Shown: positions 1 to 7,963 of the stretch, in pieces
Position numbering within the stretch: the stretch's first letter is position 1
Layout of the letters: the number at the start of each line of letters is the position of its first letter
Virus record (IMG/VR): IMGVR_UViG_3300038415_000126
Location: 1 to 64,000 of that record
DNA: 64,000 nt
Source: a virus
Strand: one strand, 5' to 3'
Made by a program: the position numbers and the translations under genes
Notes under the pieces: generated by a model
Seen by the model: only the letters and a program-made list of their open reading frames with translations
Told to the model about the DNA's origin: nothing
The model's database searches: none

Positions 1-223
1 GTGGTGTATGAGTCGGTCTCTCAGGCCTCTTGTTCAGCTTCGGGTGCTCGCACTCGGGGCAGGTGAAGTGGACTTCTGTCCCTTGAGTCTTTGGTACAAT
101 TTGAGGTACCCACCCGGTAGGAAGCAGAAAATCAAGGATGAGACTTGACTCATTTTCACGAGTACCAAGTATACAGTGATTCTCGCAGTATCGGCAAGAA
201 ATATGAATCGGAGGGTTAGCCAA
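1..223 (-). CDS. zinc-finger-like protein, 3' end outside window
   Basis: About 74 codons are visible from a TTG start at 223. The reading frame shows CRYCENHC near residue 10 and CPEC near residue 57, a split cysteine/histidine pattern typical of a zinc ribbon. The start has only a weak AGGT upstream. Function unknown; the gene runs off the left edge. Confidence 0.55.
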   Translation of the reverse strand, partial: MANPPIHISCRYCENHCILGTRENESSLILDFLLPTGWVPQIVPKTQGTEVHFTCPECEHPKLNKRPERPTHTP

Positions 224-256
224 GATGACCTAAATTAGTACAACTATTGAGGATTG

Positions 257-820
257 TCAAATCACCCAAGCGCGGTTGTACCGGGATACTCGATTGACCG
301 GCGCAGATTTAGGAGGATCATAGATAGGGGTCCAATTCTCCGCGTTGTCCTCCAACCGGGTTATCCCAACCGGATTCTGACCAAATAGATCCACGTAGCC
401 ATTGCGGCTGTAGACCAAACCCAGGGTGGCCCACCGAAACCAGGGGTTCCCTGAGTAACCCCTGGCTGAGATTGGTACCCGTTCGACATCCCTAATCAGG
501 CCGGTGAATCCTCCATTGGCTAGGTCGGTGTCAGGTATCACACTAGCCATAAAGTTCACAAGTTTAGTGGTAATCAACCCGATCTCATAAAGGGAGTCGT
601 TCGAAGACTGCACCTCTATGAGATTGACATTGATGTAACTATCCTCACTTTGAGTGAATCCTACCGAGCTAACCGGGGTATCCAGTTTGACTTGGTCCGT
701 ACCAATAGGTATTCCAAGTATGTACTTGAAACCACCCTCATAGGTCTCGAACCTGAGTGGGGTATGGTCGTCCTGATCAAGCAACCACCAGGTGATAGGG
801 CAAGGGCTGTAGAAGGGCAT
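257..820 (-). CDS. C-terminally tagged hypothetical protein
   Basis: 187 aa. The ATG at 820 overlaps the stop of the upstream gene in TGATG, with GGTGATC (complementary to the 16S rRNA 3' end) just before it. It ends RVSRYNRAWVI, the tag shared by many proteins in the window. Members of this loose family start with a Trp/Thr-rich segment, have a central stretch like DLFGQNP or DGTLYVV, and end in the tag. No known family recognised; first of three tagged genes in a row. Confidence 0.7.
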   Translation of the reverse strand: MPFYSPCPITWWLLDQDDHTPLRFETYEGGFKYILGIPIGTDQVKLDTPVSSVGFTQSEDSYINVNLIEVQSSNDSLYEIGLITTKLVNFMASVIPDTDLANGGFTGLIRDVERVPISARGYSGNPWFRWATLGLVYSRNGYVDLFGQNPVGITRLEDNAENWTPIYDPPKSAPVNRVSRYNRAWVI

Positions 821-1248
821 CAGATCACCCACTGCCTATTGTATCGGCTTAGAATAGGCTGCGTCTTCTCCGCATGGTACAACTTGGGTAGTTTGAAACC
901 AAGGCCTGCAGCTGCACGATTCTCGAACTGATACGAGATCAACTTGTTGTAGCTCAGGGCTATACCAATACCCCACTTGTCATCGAAGACTAAGACATGG
1001 AACCGATGGTTCTTGTGAGGCTCCACTCCTCGCACATTGAAGAAGACCGAGAAGCACTCCTCGATTAATTCGTAGGTTAGGGGGCGACCGAAAGAGATGA
1101 TGGGGATCTCTGCCTTCGTCAATCGCTCCGTTGTGGTTTTATCCATGAGCGCAAGCACATATCCCTCGGGTCCGTTAGCCCAACTTGTGAACATTGTTGG
1201 GCTCTGAGAGGTCATATTCCACGTGATGGGGATGTAGTGTACCGACAT
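820..1248 (-). CDS. C-terminally tagged hypothetical protein
   Basis: 142 aa, ending LSRYNRQWVI. The start ATG at 1248 overlaps the previous stop (TGATG) and uses GGTGATC as ribosome binding site. Shares general layout with its tagged neighbours, probably a diverged tandem paralogue. Function unknown. Confidence 0.7.
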   Translation of the reverse strand: MSVHYIPITWNMTSQSPTMFTSWANGPEGYVLALMDKTTTERLTKAEIPIISFGRPLTYELIEECFSVFFNVRGVEPHKNHRFHVLVFDDKWGIGIALSYNKLISYQFENRAAAGLGFKLPKLYHAEKTQPILSRYNRQWVI

Positions 1249-1763
1249 CAGATCACCCACTTGCGCTCGTACCTGGAAGTTCTAACGGGTGGGGCAACCG
1301 GTGGTAGATCCCCCACGAAGATGGTATCCAACTCTACACCCTCGAAGGCTGGGATCAACTCATTGGGCGTGAATCCAAAGGCCATTGTCATGCTGAGTGT
1401 AGTACCACTTCGCTCACTGTCCATGAGCACCACATAGAGTGTACCTTCATTAGCCCTGAGGACCTTCATTCGTTGGCCAAACTCCTCAAGGTCACGACAG
1501 TGTCTCTTCAAGGCATTCGAGATCAGCTCCTCATTCTGTGCAATAAACATGACCAAAGGGAACTGAATCACACCTTGGTTGTCATCAGTCCCCCTGAGTC
1601 TGTCTCCAGTATACCAACCAGTTAGCTTAGGGGAGATGACTCCGATGTCCCCTTCAACATTCTTCACCAGGATCGCGCGGGCATCGAGACCCCCCACGCG
1701 GGTGAACCTCACCATATTATCTTGTGAGGACTGGAAGAACCACCATCGGGTCTTGGCTGCCAT
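1248..1763 (-). CDS. C-terminally tagged hypothetical protein
   Basis: 171 aa, ending TSRYERKWVI. It carries an EGTLYVVLM stretch and LIPAFEG near the end; the protein at 15033-15512 has matching DGTLYVVDL and LIPTFEG in the same order, so the two are paralogues. First gene of a translationally coupled trio. No known domain. Confidence 0.75.
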   Translation of the reverse strand: MAAKTRWWFFQSSQDNMVRFTRVGGLDARAILVKNVEGDIGVISPKLTGWYTGDRLRGTDDNQGVIQFPLVMFIAQNEELISNALKRHCRDLEEFGQRMKVLRANEGTLYVVLMDSERSGTTLSMTMAFGFTPNELIPAFEGVELDTIFVGDLPPVAPPVRTSRYERKWVI

Positions 1764-1797
1764 CTACGCCGGATGATGCGTCAATCTCGAATGAATG

Positions 1798-2202
1798 TCA
1801 ATCGCGCGGCCCGTGGGTCCCTCGACAGAGGTTGTTGTCCCTCTCGTAATCACTTCTCGGTTTGGCCGGTTGGACCATCGCGTGGGCAAGACAATGGGTA
1901 CAGCACACAATCTCCCTCCCATCCTTGAGTAGAGTCAATGTTCTCTGGAACCCATGGATCTTGCACCACTTTCTGGCCTTGAACTCAGCTAGGGCTCGGG
2001 CCGCCTCGTCTCGAACAATCTCCTTGGAGACGTAGGCTATGATCGCCGCACGAGCAAGCTTCTCGCGAAGGGACCAGCTGAATGGCTTCCCGCACTTGGG
2101 GCAGTCGTTGACCTCCGGAGGGATGTGGGTCCCACAAGACTTGCAGAGAGGCTCTGGTAGAAGGAATATGGCTTCAGAATAGTGCATGTTCCTCATATCC
2201 AT
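1798..2202 (-). CDS. zinc-ribbon protein
   Basis: 134 aa. CKSCG and CPKCG near residues 20-38 form a zinc ribbon; a second pair, CKIHG and CCTHC, follows in the C-terminal half. The end reads RSDYERDNN, which looks like a decayed copy of the SRYERD-type tag of neighbours followed by extra residues. Start ATG overlaps the upstream stop. Probably a nucleic-acid or protein binding adaptor; function unknown. Confidence 0.7.
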   Translation of the reverse strand: MDMRNMHYSEAIFLLPEPLCKSCGTHIPPEVNDCPKCGKPFSWSLREKLARAAIIAYVSKEIVRDEAARALAEFKARKWCKIHGFQRTLTLLKDGREIVCCTHCLAHAMVQPAKPRSDYERDNNLCRGTHGPRD

Positions 2203-2471
2203 GACTCCACGGCTGGTAACCCTGGGGTGTTTGGCTCCGAGAAGCAGCAGCGCCCCTCTGGGATGAACTTGCGCGCCTCTTCCAGGGTGTCGGCGAGATC
2301 ACAGGACTTGCGCGCGAGAAGCTGTCCGTCAACGTCCAGGATGAACTCTCGAACCACGTACTTGTCCGGGTGATCCTTAGGGTGACGGTAGACGGTCAGG
2401 ATGCTGAGGGGCGTCGCTCGGGATTGACCAATGACGAAGATGGGTCTTTTAGGCTGATTCAGGTTCGGCAT
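2193..2471 (-). CDS. hypothetical protein
   Basis: 92 aa, mixed alpha/beta, no motif recognised. Overlaps both neighbours by a few codons, so it is part of the 1.8-3.0 kb operon. Confidence 0.6.
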   Translation of the reverse strand: MPNLNQPKRPIFVIGQSRATPLSILTVYRHPKDHPDKYVVREFILDVDGQLLARKSCDLADTLEEARKFIPEGRCCFSEPNTPGLPAVESWI

Positions 2472-2694
2472 TGGCTATCTCTGACTCTTCGACCAAGTGG
2501 TGGTGGTAGGCTTGGGCTGCGATGCTTTCCTCAAACATCTCCCTGATGAATGCTTCCGGGGTCTGCCCTTGTTCAAAGGAGCTTAGCGCCACCTCGAAGA
2601 GATCATACGGGTCACCCTCGGACCAGATTGGCTCTAGATCAAGGAGCTGGCGCGCTACCTTATCCGCTTCAGCCTTCCACTCGTCGTAGGTCAT
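2449..2694 (-). CDS. acidic helical hypothetical protein
   Basis: 81 aa from the ATG at 2694, which overlaps the preceding TAA as TAATG and is preceded by GGAAGGTG. Acidic and helix-prone (MTYDEWKAEADKVARQ). No family recognised. Confidence 0.65.
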   Translation of the reverse strand: MTYDEWKAEADKVARQLLDLEPIWSEGDPYDLFEVALSSFEQGQTPEAFIREMFEESIAAQAYHHHLVEESEIANAEPESA

Positions 2695-2954
2695 TACACC
2701 TTCCACTCGTCAGCCGGTCTGATTGTCCCCGTGACCACAATGTCGACCTCGAACCCCTCAAAGGTCTCCGGTACCTTGGGGCTACTAGGCTTGTGATGGA
2801 GCATGATGTGGATGGCGGGACGTTTCTGGTTCGAACTGGACCCTATTCCAACGCCGGTGAGTTGAAATCCCTGACTCTTGAGTTGGTTGTAAAGCCGTTT
2901 TCCGGCTTCTTTGCATGCGCGGAACTCTGGTGGATCGTCTGTGGGCATGGTCAT
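2694..2954 (-). CDS. small protein resembling N-terminal strands of trypsin-like proteins
   Basis: 86 aa. The order GVGIG, PAIHIML, then FEGFEVDIVVTG recalls the N-terminal beta segment of bacterial trypsin-like proteins (a GVGI...PAI.V...P...GV.V.....G pattern), but no catalytic triad is present. That similarity is from memory of family style only. ATG at 2954 follows a GGTGTAATAC promoter-like element by 8 bases, so this heads an operon. Confidence 0.6.
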   Translation of the reverse strand: MTMPTDDPPEFRACKEAGKRLYNQLKSQGFQLTGVGIGSSSNQKRPAIHIMLHHKPSSPKVPETFEGFEVDIVVTGTIRPADEWKV

Positions 2955-2962
2955 TGATTGAG

Positions 2963-2971
2963 TATTACACC
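2963..2971 (-). promoter_or_regulatory. GGTGTAATA promoter-like element
   Basis: Coding-strand sequence GGTGTAATACTC lies 8 bases before the ATG at 2954. It merges the two start-proximal motifs of this window (GGTGTA and TAATAC). Confidence 0.5.
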
Positions 2972-2990
2972 TCAAATGAACAAAAGGGAA

Positions 2991-3022
2991 CGGCCCCGGT
3001 ACCGAAGTACCAGGGCCGCTCT
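2991..3022 (-). terminator. intrinsic terminator with UUCG loop
   Basis: On the minus strand a 12-bp GC-rich stem (one G-U pair) closes on a UUCG tetraloop and is followed by TTCCCTTTT. It would end the transcript of the 3177-5187 genes and lies just upstream of the promoter for 2954. Confidence 0.7.
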
Positions 3023-3176
3023 ACCTATGCCTAATCACACATCGAACGCAACTATGTCCATTTGTTTCAACTCACGTGGTGATTGAACCGTCACCACGAC
3101 AACCAACCCGAACCTTCAAGTCCCATCGAACTCTGAAGAAACCTAACCTTACACCCGAGGTCGGAGCTGGTCAAGT

Positions 3177-3428
3177 TTATTCCCAGATCTCTTCTCGATG
3201 GGGCTTCTTGTCCTTCCGCATACTGTACTTTCGGTCAAACTTGGCCTCCTGACCTGAACAGATGGCGCATTTGATTCTGTAGGGAAGCCCTGGGTGGCGA
3301 GCCTTCCAAGCGTTCCATTTGGCCATCCAGAACCGATAGTGCTTGTGGGCCTTAGAGTATCCTCTCCCAATGACGTGGGATAGGAATTCGTCGAGGGTGC
3401 GAAAAGTGTGTGGGGGGTGATGAGGCAT
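3177..3428 (-). CDS. hypothetical protein with CxxC
   Basis: 83 aa, basic and aromatic (RFWMAKWNAWKARHPG), with CAIC near residue 57. Last gene before the UUCG-loop terminator. Function unknown. Confidence 0.6.
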   Translation of the reverse strand: MPHHPPHTFRTLDEFLSHVIGRGYSKAHKHYRFWMAKWNAWKARHPGLPYRIKCAICSGQEAKFDRKYSMRKDKKPHREEIWE

Positions 3429-3437
3429 GGGAGTACT

Positions 3438-3830
3438 CTATTTCTTGAACTTGGCCGTTGGGTACCTGTCACGAACATACTTCTTGGCTTGTCTTCTGTC
3501 TACCGCGCGGAAGGTCAATTCGATTGCCCGGTCCTCAGATGCACACCAGTAGAGGGGTAGGCCAAGGCCAAAGTAGGTTCCAAATCGATCATACCCCAAA
3601 CGGTCAAGGTGGATCTCATGCATCCTCAGAAGGTTCCCGTCGTACACCCCATGAAGGTTGGGTCGAGCAGTAAAGCCATTCTTGGGCTCGGGCTCCGTAT
3701 CCATACCCACTTCTGACTTCAGCCTCTGTTGCAGGACACTGAGGATCCGGTAGGCATCGTTCTTCGTTGTCATGGGTAACAACTCCCGCAATGCCAAGTC
3801 CAGCTGGTCAAGTATCTCAGTGATTCTCAT
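3438..3830 (-). CDS. hypothetical protein
   Basis: 130 aa: a helical N-terminal 40 residues, then a compact domain with GYDRFGTYFGLGLPLYWC. Overlaps the next upstream gene by 4 bases (ATGA). No family recognised. Confidence 0.65.
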   Translation of the reverse strand: MRITEILDQLDLALRELLPMTTKNDAYRILSVLQQRLKSEVGMDTEPEPKNGFTARPNLHGVYDGNLLRMHEIHLDRLGYDRFGTYFGLGLPLYWCASEDRAIELTFRAVDRRQAKKYVRDRYPTAKFKK

Positions 3831-4030
3831 AGCTTGGACTTTTGGGGGCGGCCCTTGCCGCGAGATCTCAGCGTCCGCGCAACAGAGCGCGCAAGCCGAG
3901 CCTCGTCATCGCCGGAAGTGTTGATCGCAGGGTTCTTCAAGTGCTCGGTCTCATTGAAGGAGAGGGGGCGCCTGGCTCTCCACCAGGCTAGAGCGGCTCT
4001 TTCAAGTGGGGATGCTAGGATGATCTTCAT
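3827..4030 (-). CDS. small basic hypothetical protein
   Basis: 67 aa from ATG 4030 (an in-frame ATG at 4042 is an alternative). Very Arg/Lys-rich C-terminal end. Overlaps the upstream gene out of frame, typical of this operon. Confidence 0.5.
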   Translation of the reverse strand: MKIILASPLERAALAWWRARRPLSFNETEHLKNPAINTSGDDEARLARSVARTLRSRGKGRPQKSKL

Positions 4031-4253
4031 TGGGTTCTTCATCTTGGTTCTGGTTGATGGTTCTTTGAGCCTGTGAGTACCAAGCCCACACGTAGGGTCC
4101 GTACAGAGCCTCAAGGACGTTGGTGACGATGTGCTTCTCAAAGTCTGGAACCGAGCGTCCTGCCGCAAGCTCATCACACACGTAGACTGCGTACTCCTTG
4201 ACCGTCGACCAGTCAGGGTTGTCATTCAACTTGGGTCGCTTGTTATCGCTCAT
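4002..4253 (-). CDS. hypothetical protein
   Basis: 83 aa, acidic tail (NQDEEPNEDHP). ATG overlaps the TGA of the HD hydrolase gene (ATGA). No known domain. Confidence 0.65.
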   Translation of the reverse strand: MSDNKRPKLNDNPDWSTVKEYAVYVCDELAAGRSVPDFEKHIVTNVLEALYGPYVWAWYSQAQRTINQNQDEEPNEDHPSIPT

Positions 4254-4762
4254 TGGTTCTTCTCGGCTAGTATCTTGTTGATCTCGGCGATGACCGCCTT
4301 ATGGCTCTTGGTGAGCTTGCGAGTGGCGCGTAAGTGCTTGATAATCAAGGGAGTATCTTCCACCTGCTTGAGGGAGGGGTTGTCCATGAGATTCGCTAAC
4401 CTATCGCAAAGCTTGAGGAAAAGAGCATAGCTGGACATCCCCTGCATGTGGGACTTCAAGTACTCCAACTTGCCAACCTTCTTGAGAGCTACCGGGTCTG
4501 AGCTCAGCTCGAACACGATAGAAGCGATGGGCATCCCAAAGCGTCGAAGGATCTGATTGTAGGTCGCATCGGTATCCTCAACGGTATCATGGAGGATAGC
4601 TGCACAGATCAGAATCTCCTTGGCCTTCGACTGCTTGTAACTTGCAGCCAGGTAGGACACGAGTATCGGGTGGGCGATATAGTCAACCCCGGATACCTTG
4701 CGTTTCTGACCCCGATGCTTAGAAGTGGCGTACTTGATGGCTCTTAGTATGAGTTCACTCAT
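4250..4762 (-). CDS. stand-alone HD-domain alarmone-type hydrolase
   Basis: 170 aa, the size of a single-domain (p)ppGpp hydrolase of the RelA/SpoT-MESH1 type. Residues H16, H31, H58-D59 and the HDTVEDT segment (58-64) match the HD metal site of that family. It lacks a synthetase domain. Family members remove the 3' pyrophosphate of (p)ppGpp; in a phage this could cancel a stringent response or a toxic synthetase. Transcribed from a TTGAGA/TAATAC promoter whose -10 ends 5 bases before the ATG, so its message may be leaderless. Hydrolysis of another nucleotide is possible. Confidence 0.85.
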   Translation of the reverse strand: MSELILRAIKYATSKHRGQKRKVSGVDYIAHPILVSYLAASYKQSKAKEILICAAILHDTVEDTDATYNQILRRFGMPIASIVFELSSDPVALKKVGKLEYLKSHMQGMSSYALFLKLCDRLANLMDNPSLKQVEDTPLIIKHLRATRKLTKSHKAVIAEINKILAEKNQ

Positions 4763-4767
4763 ACTCT

Positions 4768-4796
4768 GTATTACGCGCGAGGAGGAATAATCTCAA
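4768..4796 (-). promoter_or_regulatory. TTGAGA-17-TAATAC promoter, leaderless type
   Basis: -35 TTGAGA (4791-4796) and -10 TAATAC (4768-4773), 17 bp apart, with CGCGCG before the -10. The -10 ends 5 bases before the ATG at 4762. It lies inside the end of the upstream gene. Confidence 0.7.
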
Positions 4797-5187
4797 CCAC
4801 TTTATTCCAGTTGTCCCACTCCTCCTCGGTCACTACCAGAGCCCCAACCGGCAATGGGTTATTTCCTTCCCCATGGAGGTTCTCGCCATTGAGGCGGGTG
4901 ATGTGGCCTTCCGGATGGCGGATAAAGACCATGCATCCCGCGTGCGAAGACTTGCCCTGCCAACCATTCTTCTTTTCCGACCAAACGACCAAGTCGTTAT
5001 GTTCCAATGGTTTACCGCAAGTGGCGCAGCAGTAAGGGTGGATCTTGACCCGTCCGAGCTTGGGGTACTCGACATGGTCCTCCATATTCGACTTGGGCTT
5101 CTTTTTTATCTGGTGGCGACCGCAGACAATAGCTATGGTCAAGGCCACCAAAAATGAGATGATGAAACCAACTGCTGGGTGGTTCAT
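4771..5187 (-). CDS. membrane-anchored zinc-ribbon protein
   Basis: 138 aa. Residues 6-24 (VGFIISFLVALTIAIV) form one membrane span; then CCATCGKPL near 55 and a later Cys/His pair (SHAGC) suggest a treble-clef or ribbon. Overlaps the NAD kinase gene by 4 bases. Its stop codon lies in the promoter of the next gene. Confidence 0.7.
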   Translation of the reverse strand: MNHPAVGFIISFLVALTIAIVCGRHQIKKKPKSNMEDHVEYPKLGRVKIHPYCCATCGKPLEHNDLVVWSEKKNGWQGKSSHAGCMVFIRHPEGHITRLNGENLHGEGNNPLPVGALVVTEEEWDNWNKVVEIIPPRA

Positions 5188-6002
5188 GTCATAACCATGG
5201 TCAGGGGTTCTGGGGATACCCTGAAGTTGACTTGTTGTTCGTACTCGACGGGGAATGAGAGGAAGGGCCCGTCGAGGTACAGGATGCCGTCGCTGACCTT
5301 GGAGATGAGCTTGAAGCTCTTACCGCTTTGGAACCGGTTCAGAGTCTTCCCAGGGGCTCTGTAGGGTTCCCTGATGATGGCTTGAAGCTCCTTGGTCTCA
5401 GGTGGGTAGCTGGTCCCGCCTGCTGACCTCATGGCGCCGGTCGAGCCCGCTCCGGTCCCCACCCAGATCCCAGAGCACCCGTAGCGATCCTGTCCCAGGA
5501 TGAATTTGGTCATAGCGGCAGGGCAAACATGGGAGAATAGGGCCTCATTGAGGACTCGACTGCAGACTACCTCTCCGTCAATTGAGACCTGGAGTCGGGT
5601 GATCTTTTTGACTGAACTCTTGAAGTTCTTGGCAAGAAGAATTCCCCTGACGTCCTCTGCGCGAGCTGCGCAGAGGTAGCCAACCGAGGTCTTGGGATCT
5701 GAGTTGACTCCAAGGATGGGGATGCCCGCGGGGACCTTGTGGGAAGCCGCGAGGAGCGTCCCGTCACCGCCGACCGTGATGACAACCCTAGTATCCTCGG
5801 GAACCTTAAACTCCTTCTCTGGACCGTTGACCACTACGGCTCGGTACTTGAGTTTGCTCAGCTCGTGGAGGACCCTATCAACCGACTTCGAATGCCTTTG
5901 GTGTACCGCAAACGCGCGTTTTGCAGCCGAGGAGTCAGCCACATTGAACTTGAGCTGATCCCAAGTACTACGTTTTAGAATGACAATTGCCTGCTCTCTC
6001 AT
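5184..6002 (-). CDS. nadK: NAD kinase
   Basis: 272 aa, usual length for ATP-NAD kinase, which phosphorylates NAD to NADP. VVITVGGDGTLL (residues 73-84) contains the family-defining GGDGT; ILGVNSDP and a glycine-rich GTGAGSTGA segment later match the second conserved block. A phage-borne copy could raise NADPH for nucleotide reduction or change the NAD pool against NAD-depleting defences; that role is inference. Coupled to neighbours by ATGA overlaps. Confidence 0.92.
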   Translation of the reverse strand: MREQAIVILKRSTWDQLKFNVADSSAAKRAFAVHQRHSKSVDRVLHELSKLKYRAVVVNGPEKEFKVPEDTRVVITVGGDGTLLAASHKVPAGIPILGVNSDPKTSVGYLCAARAEDVRGILLAKNFKSSVKKITRLQVSIDGEVVCSRVLNEALFSHVCPAAMTKFILGQDRYGCSGIWVGTGAGSTGAMRSAGGTSYPPETKELQAIIREPYRAPGKTLNRFQSGKSFKLISKVSDGILYLDGPFLSFPVEYEQQVNFRVSPEPLTMVMT

Positions 6003-6196
6003 CGGGGAATCCTCAAATTAGCTCTAAGTACTGCTTGTACAACTTCCAGCGGAGCAATACCAGTGGAGATTCTCAAACTACCGCTTTCGAGGATCTCGAC
6101 AATGCAGTCGTACTCCCAGGTGAATAAGCAGGCAGCCCAGGTCCCACCAACCTGACGGACTTGCCACTCCCACCCAAGGGGAAGTGAGGGGAACTC
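5999..6196 (-). CDS. small phage-type protein, start unresolved
   Basis: About 65 aa: LPLGWEWQVRQVGGTWAACLF, then IVEI, then APLEVVQAVLRAN. This W-rich layout ending in APLEVV.AVL.AN recurs in small phage proteins of unknown function. No ATG, GTG or TTG is available in frame near the upstream stop, so the start is approximate and may be a rare codon. Confidence 0.55.
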   Translation of the reverse strand, partial: EFPSLPLGWEWQVRQVGGTWAACLFTWEYDCIVEILESGSLRISTGIAPLEVVQAVLRANLRIPR

Positions 6197-6422
6197 AGTG
6201 GGTGTGCTCTTCGACGTATCTTTGGATGCAGACGATTGAGCATGCGAAGCGGAGGCCGTCGTCTCCCGGCGGGTAGGTGTCCGTGACGAACCAGCCCGGT
6301 GGGACTTGGCTGCAGGACACCCATTCGTTCCAGACAAGGAGCGACGGGACTTCAGCTTTCTTCCTGCATTGACAGCATTCAATCGTGGTACGGTCAAGTT
6401 CGGTCTCCTTGGTATCGGCCAT
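6195..6422 (-). CDS. zinc-binding small protein
   Basis: 75 aa. CCQCRKK near residue 17 and two later Cys (FACSIVCIQ) suggest a zinc-bound fold. The ATG lies 11 bases after a GGTGTA element that sits in the loop of a 9-bp hairpin (6423-6431 with 6443-6451). Confidence 0.65.
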   Translation of the reverse strand: MADTKETELDRTTIECCQCRKKAEVPSLLVWNEWVSCSQVPPGWFVTDTYPPGDDGLRFACSIVCIQRYVEEHTH

Positions 6423-6437
6423 GCAAGGTAGCTACAC

Positions 6438-6653
6438 CTACGCTACCTTGCACCCTACACTGGACCCTGTTACTTGAACCGCTCTCCGGAAGAACATCTC
6501 ATCGACCACTCGTGTCGGATACGGGTACTTGCCCTTGATTAGTTCCAGATGAAAGTATGGCTCTTCAGCCTGGATGGTGATGTTCGCCAGCTTCCAAACC
6601 CGAGGGCCCTCCTTCCAGTGAGTACCTAGTTCCTTGTCAGTGAGTCCGAACAT
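6438..6653 (-). CDS. hypothetical protein
   Basis: 71 aa, no motif recognised. Read from a TTGAGA/AGATAC promoter directly in front of its ATG. Confidence 0.6.
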   Translation of the reverse strand: MFGLTDKELGTHWKEGPRVWKLANITIQAEEPYFHLELIKGKYPYPTRVVDEMFFRRAVQVTGSSVGCKVA

Positions 6654-6655
6654 GA

Positions 6656-6862
6656 TCAGTATCTCGCGCGAGAAACTGGTTTCTCAACCAGTTTCTTTAG
6701 CTTCTTCCTCAACGCGGCTCGCGCTCGATTGGCGACCCATCCAATCAATCCAATAGTGGTATTATCACTACTATTGAAACGGTCATAGGCTCTCAGGCAG
6801 GATAGACATAGACCACCAGGGACTCTAGCCGGACCTTCACAGATGATGCAGGGATAGGTCAC
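6656..6862 (-). CDS. small zinc-ribbon protein
   Basis: 68 aa from a GTG at 6862 that overlaps the upstream TGA (GTGA). CIIC and CLSC, 13 residues apart, form a zinc ribbon; the C-terminal 25 residues are Arg/Lys-rich. Nucleic-acid binding is likely but unproven. Confidence 0.65.
   Translation of the reverse strand: MTYPCIICEGPARVPGGLCLSCLRAYDRFNSSDNTTIGLIGWVANRARAALRKKLKKLVEKPVSRARY
6659..6687 (-). promoter_or_regulatory. TTGAGA-17-AGATAC promoter, leaderless type
   Basis: -35 TTGAGA (6682-6687), 17-bp spacer ending CGCGCG, -10 AGATAC (6659-6664), 5 bases before the ATG at 6653. It overlaps the end of the 6656-6862 gene. Confidence 0.6.
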
Positions 6863-7209
6863 CTTTGAGGTTCCTCGTACAGACAGAGGCGATGACGCGG
6901 AATGTAGACCGGGGGCTTGGCGCAGATGGTTGTTTGGGGCTTGTCCAAGCACTTGTCGGTCCAGTACTGACGGAGGATCTCGTAATTGTGGTCGTAGGCT
7001 TCTTGTCGAGCATCTGACTCAGCATCCTCTTGCCGGTAGTGAGCAATCTCTTGCCGGTAGCGAGCAATCCGTTGTTCATGGGTTTCAAACTTTACCGCGT
7101 GAGATCTGATCCAAATGTTGGATGCAGTAGGGCGAAGAGCGAGGATACAGAGGATCGAACCACCTATGATGATTACAGTAATCAGCCACACGAACCACGG
7201 AGTCTTCAC
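6859..7209 (-). CDS. single-pass membrane protein with coiled coil
   Basis: 116 aa. One N-terminal membrane helix (residues 5-24), then a charged helix with tandem RYRQEIAHYRQED repeats, then a Cys-containing tail. Overlaps the DUF262 gene by 4 bases. A spanin- or anchor-like role cannot be decided. Confidence 0.65.
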   Translation of the reverse strand: MKTPWFVWLITVIIIGGSILCILALRPTASNIWIRSHAVKFETHEQRIARYRQEIAHYRQEDAESDARQEAYDHNYEILRQYWTDKCLDKPQTTICAKPPVYIPRHRLCLYEEPQR

Positions 7210-7727
7210 AATTCACCTTTCTCATGCGCGAGCATGATCCGCACCCTGTCCAGCTCGGCTTGGGTGTGCGGAGTCCCGCCGGCATTGATGTTGAGGTACA
7301 ACTGAAGGACCTCGACTCTGGTTTCAAGGCTGCAGATGCGCCACTTGAAGCCCATGTGAAGCCGCATACGGTCCGTGAATTCAGACCGATAGTACCCATG
7401 AGCCTTGAACTCATCCCTGAGCCATGCTCGAACCGCTTCGAGCCGTTGCTTACCATCGACGATCTCGTAGGAACCAATCTCTATGTTGGTCCCCCAACCT
7501 ACCGCATTGAAGGTGATGTTCTTTCCAACTTCACCACCTTGCATGACATACTCGACGTAGTCCTGCTGTTGTTGTGGATTCCACACGTGGGCTCGTTGGA
7601 AGTCAGGTTCAAGGTTCAGGCCATCTTCAGTGATCGCTTGTTGGATGAACCCCTCCAAGAAATGCCAATCGACATCGACCTCATAGTGCGCGCGGGGAAG
7701 CAGGGGTATGTCTCGGAAAAAGGCCAT
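7206..7727 (-). CDS. DUF262-domain protein
   Basis: 173 aa. DFQRAHVWNPQQQQDYVEYV near residue 42 and YEIVDGKQRLEAVRAWL near residue 88 are the two signature blocks of DUF262 (the ParB-like fold also in GmrSD type IV restriction enzymes). The second, HNH-bearing half is absent, so only the nucleotide-binding half is present. In a phage it may act as regulator, decoy or anti-restriction factor. Confidence 0.85.
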   Translation of the reverse strand: MAFFRDIPLLPRAHYEVDVDWHFLEGFIQQAITEDGLNLEPDFQRAHVWNPQQQQDYVEYVMQGGEVGKNITFNAVGWGTNIEIGSYEIVDGKQRLEAVRAWLRDEFKAHGYYRSEFTDRMRLHMGFKWRICSLETRVEVLQLYLNINAGGTPHTQAELDRVRIMLAHEKGEL

Positions 7728-7730
7728 GAT

Positions 7731-7958
7731 TCAAGCACTCAGTTCGGGGTAGGTTCGCTTGAAGGCGGCTTGGACAGACTCACCGATTCGAAGCCTGGTT
7801 GCATTGTACAGATAACGTCGAGCTTGAGTGACATCTAGCTCAGCCTGCTGACGCTGTTCGAGGGTTGACTCTGGTGACTCAAACACCTTCTCGTGATGAG
7901 CACAGGCCCTCAGGTACTGATTGTAGGCGTTGGTTTGTGGTGCGTTACGCTTGGCCAT
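7731..7958 (-). CDS. helical hypothetical protein
   Basis: 75 aa from ATG 7958. Long amphipathic helix rich in Gln/Arg/Ala. Lies 4 bases upstream of the DUF262 start. Confidence 0.6.
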   Translation of the reverse strand: MAKRNAPQTNAYNQYLRACAHHEKVFESPESTLEQRQQAELDVTQARRYLYNATRLRIGESVQAAFKRTYPELSA

Positions 7959-7963
7959 TGGTT

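Noticed and set aside
257-1260. Tag codons explained solely as the ribosome site GGTGATC
   Set aside because: Synonymous codon changes at 9443 and 15033, and a tag with no downstream gene at 43380, contradict this.
7224-7838. 204-codon plus-strand frame
   Set aside because: It lies opposite the well-supported DUF262 gene and has no recognisable features.
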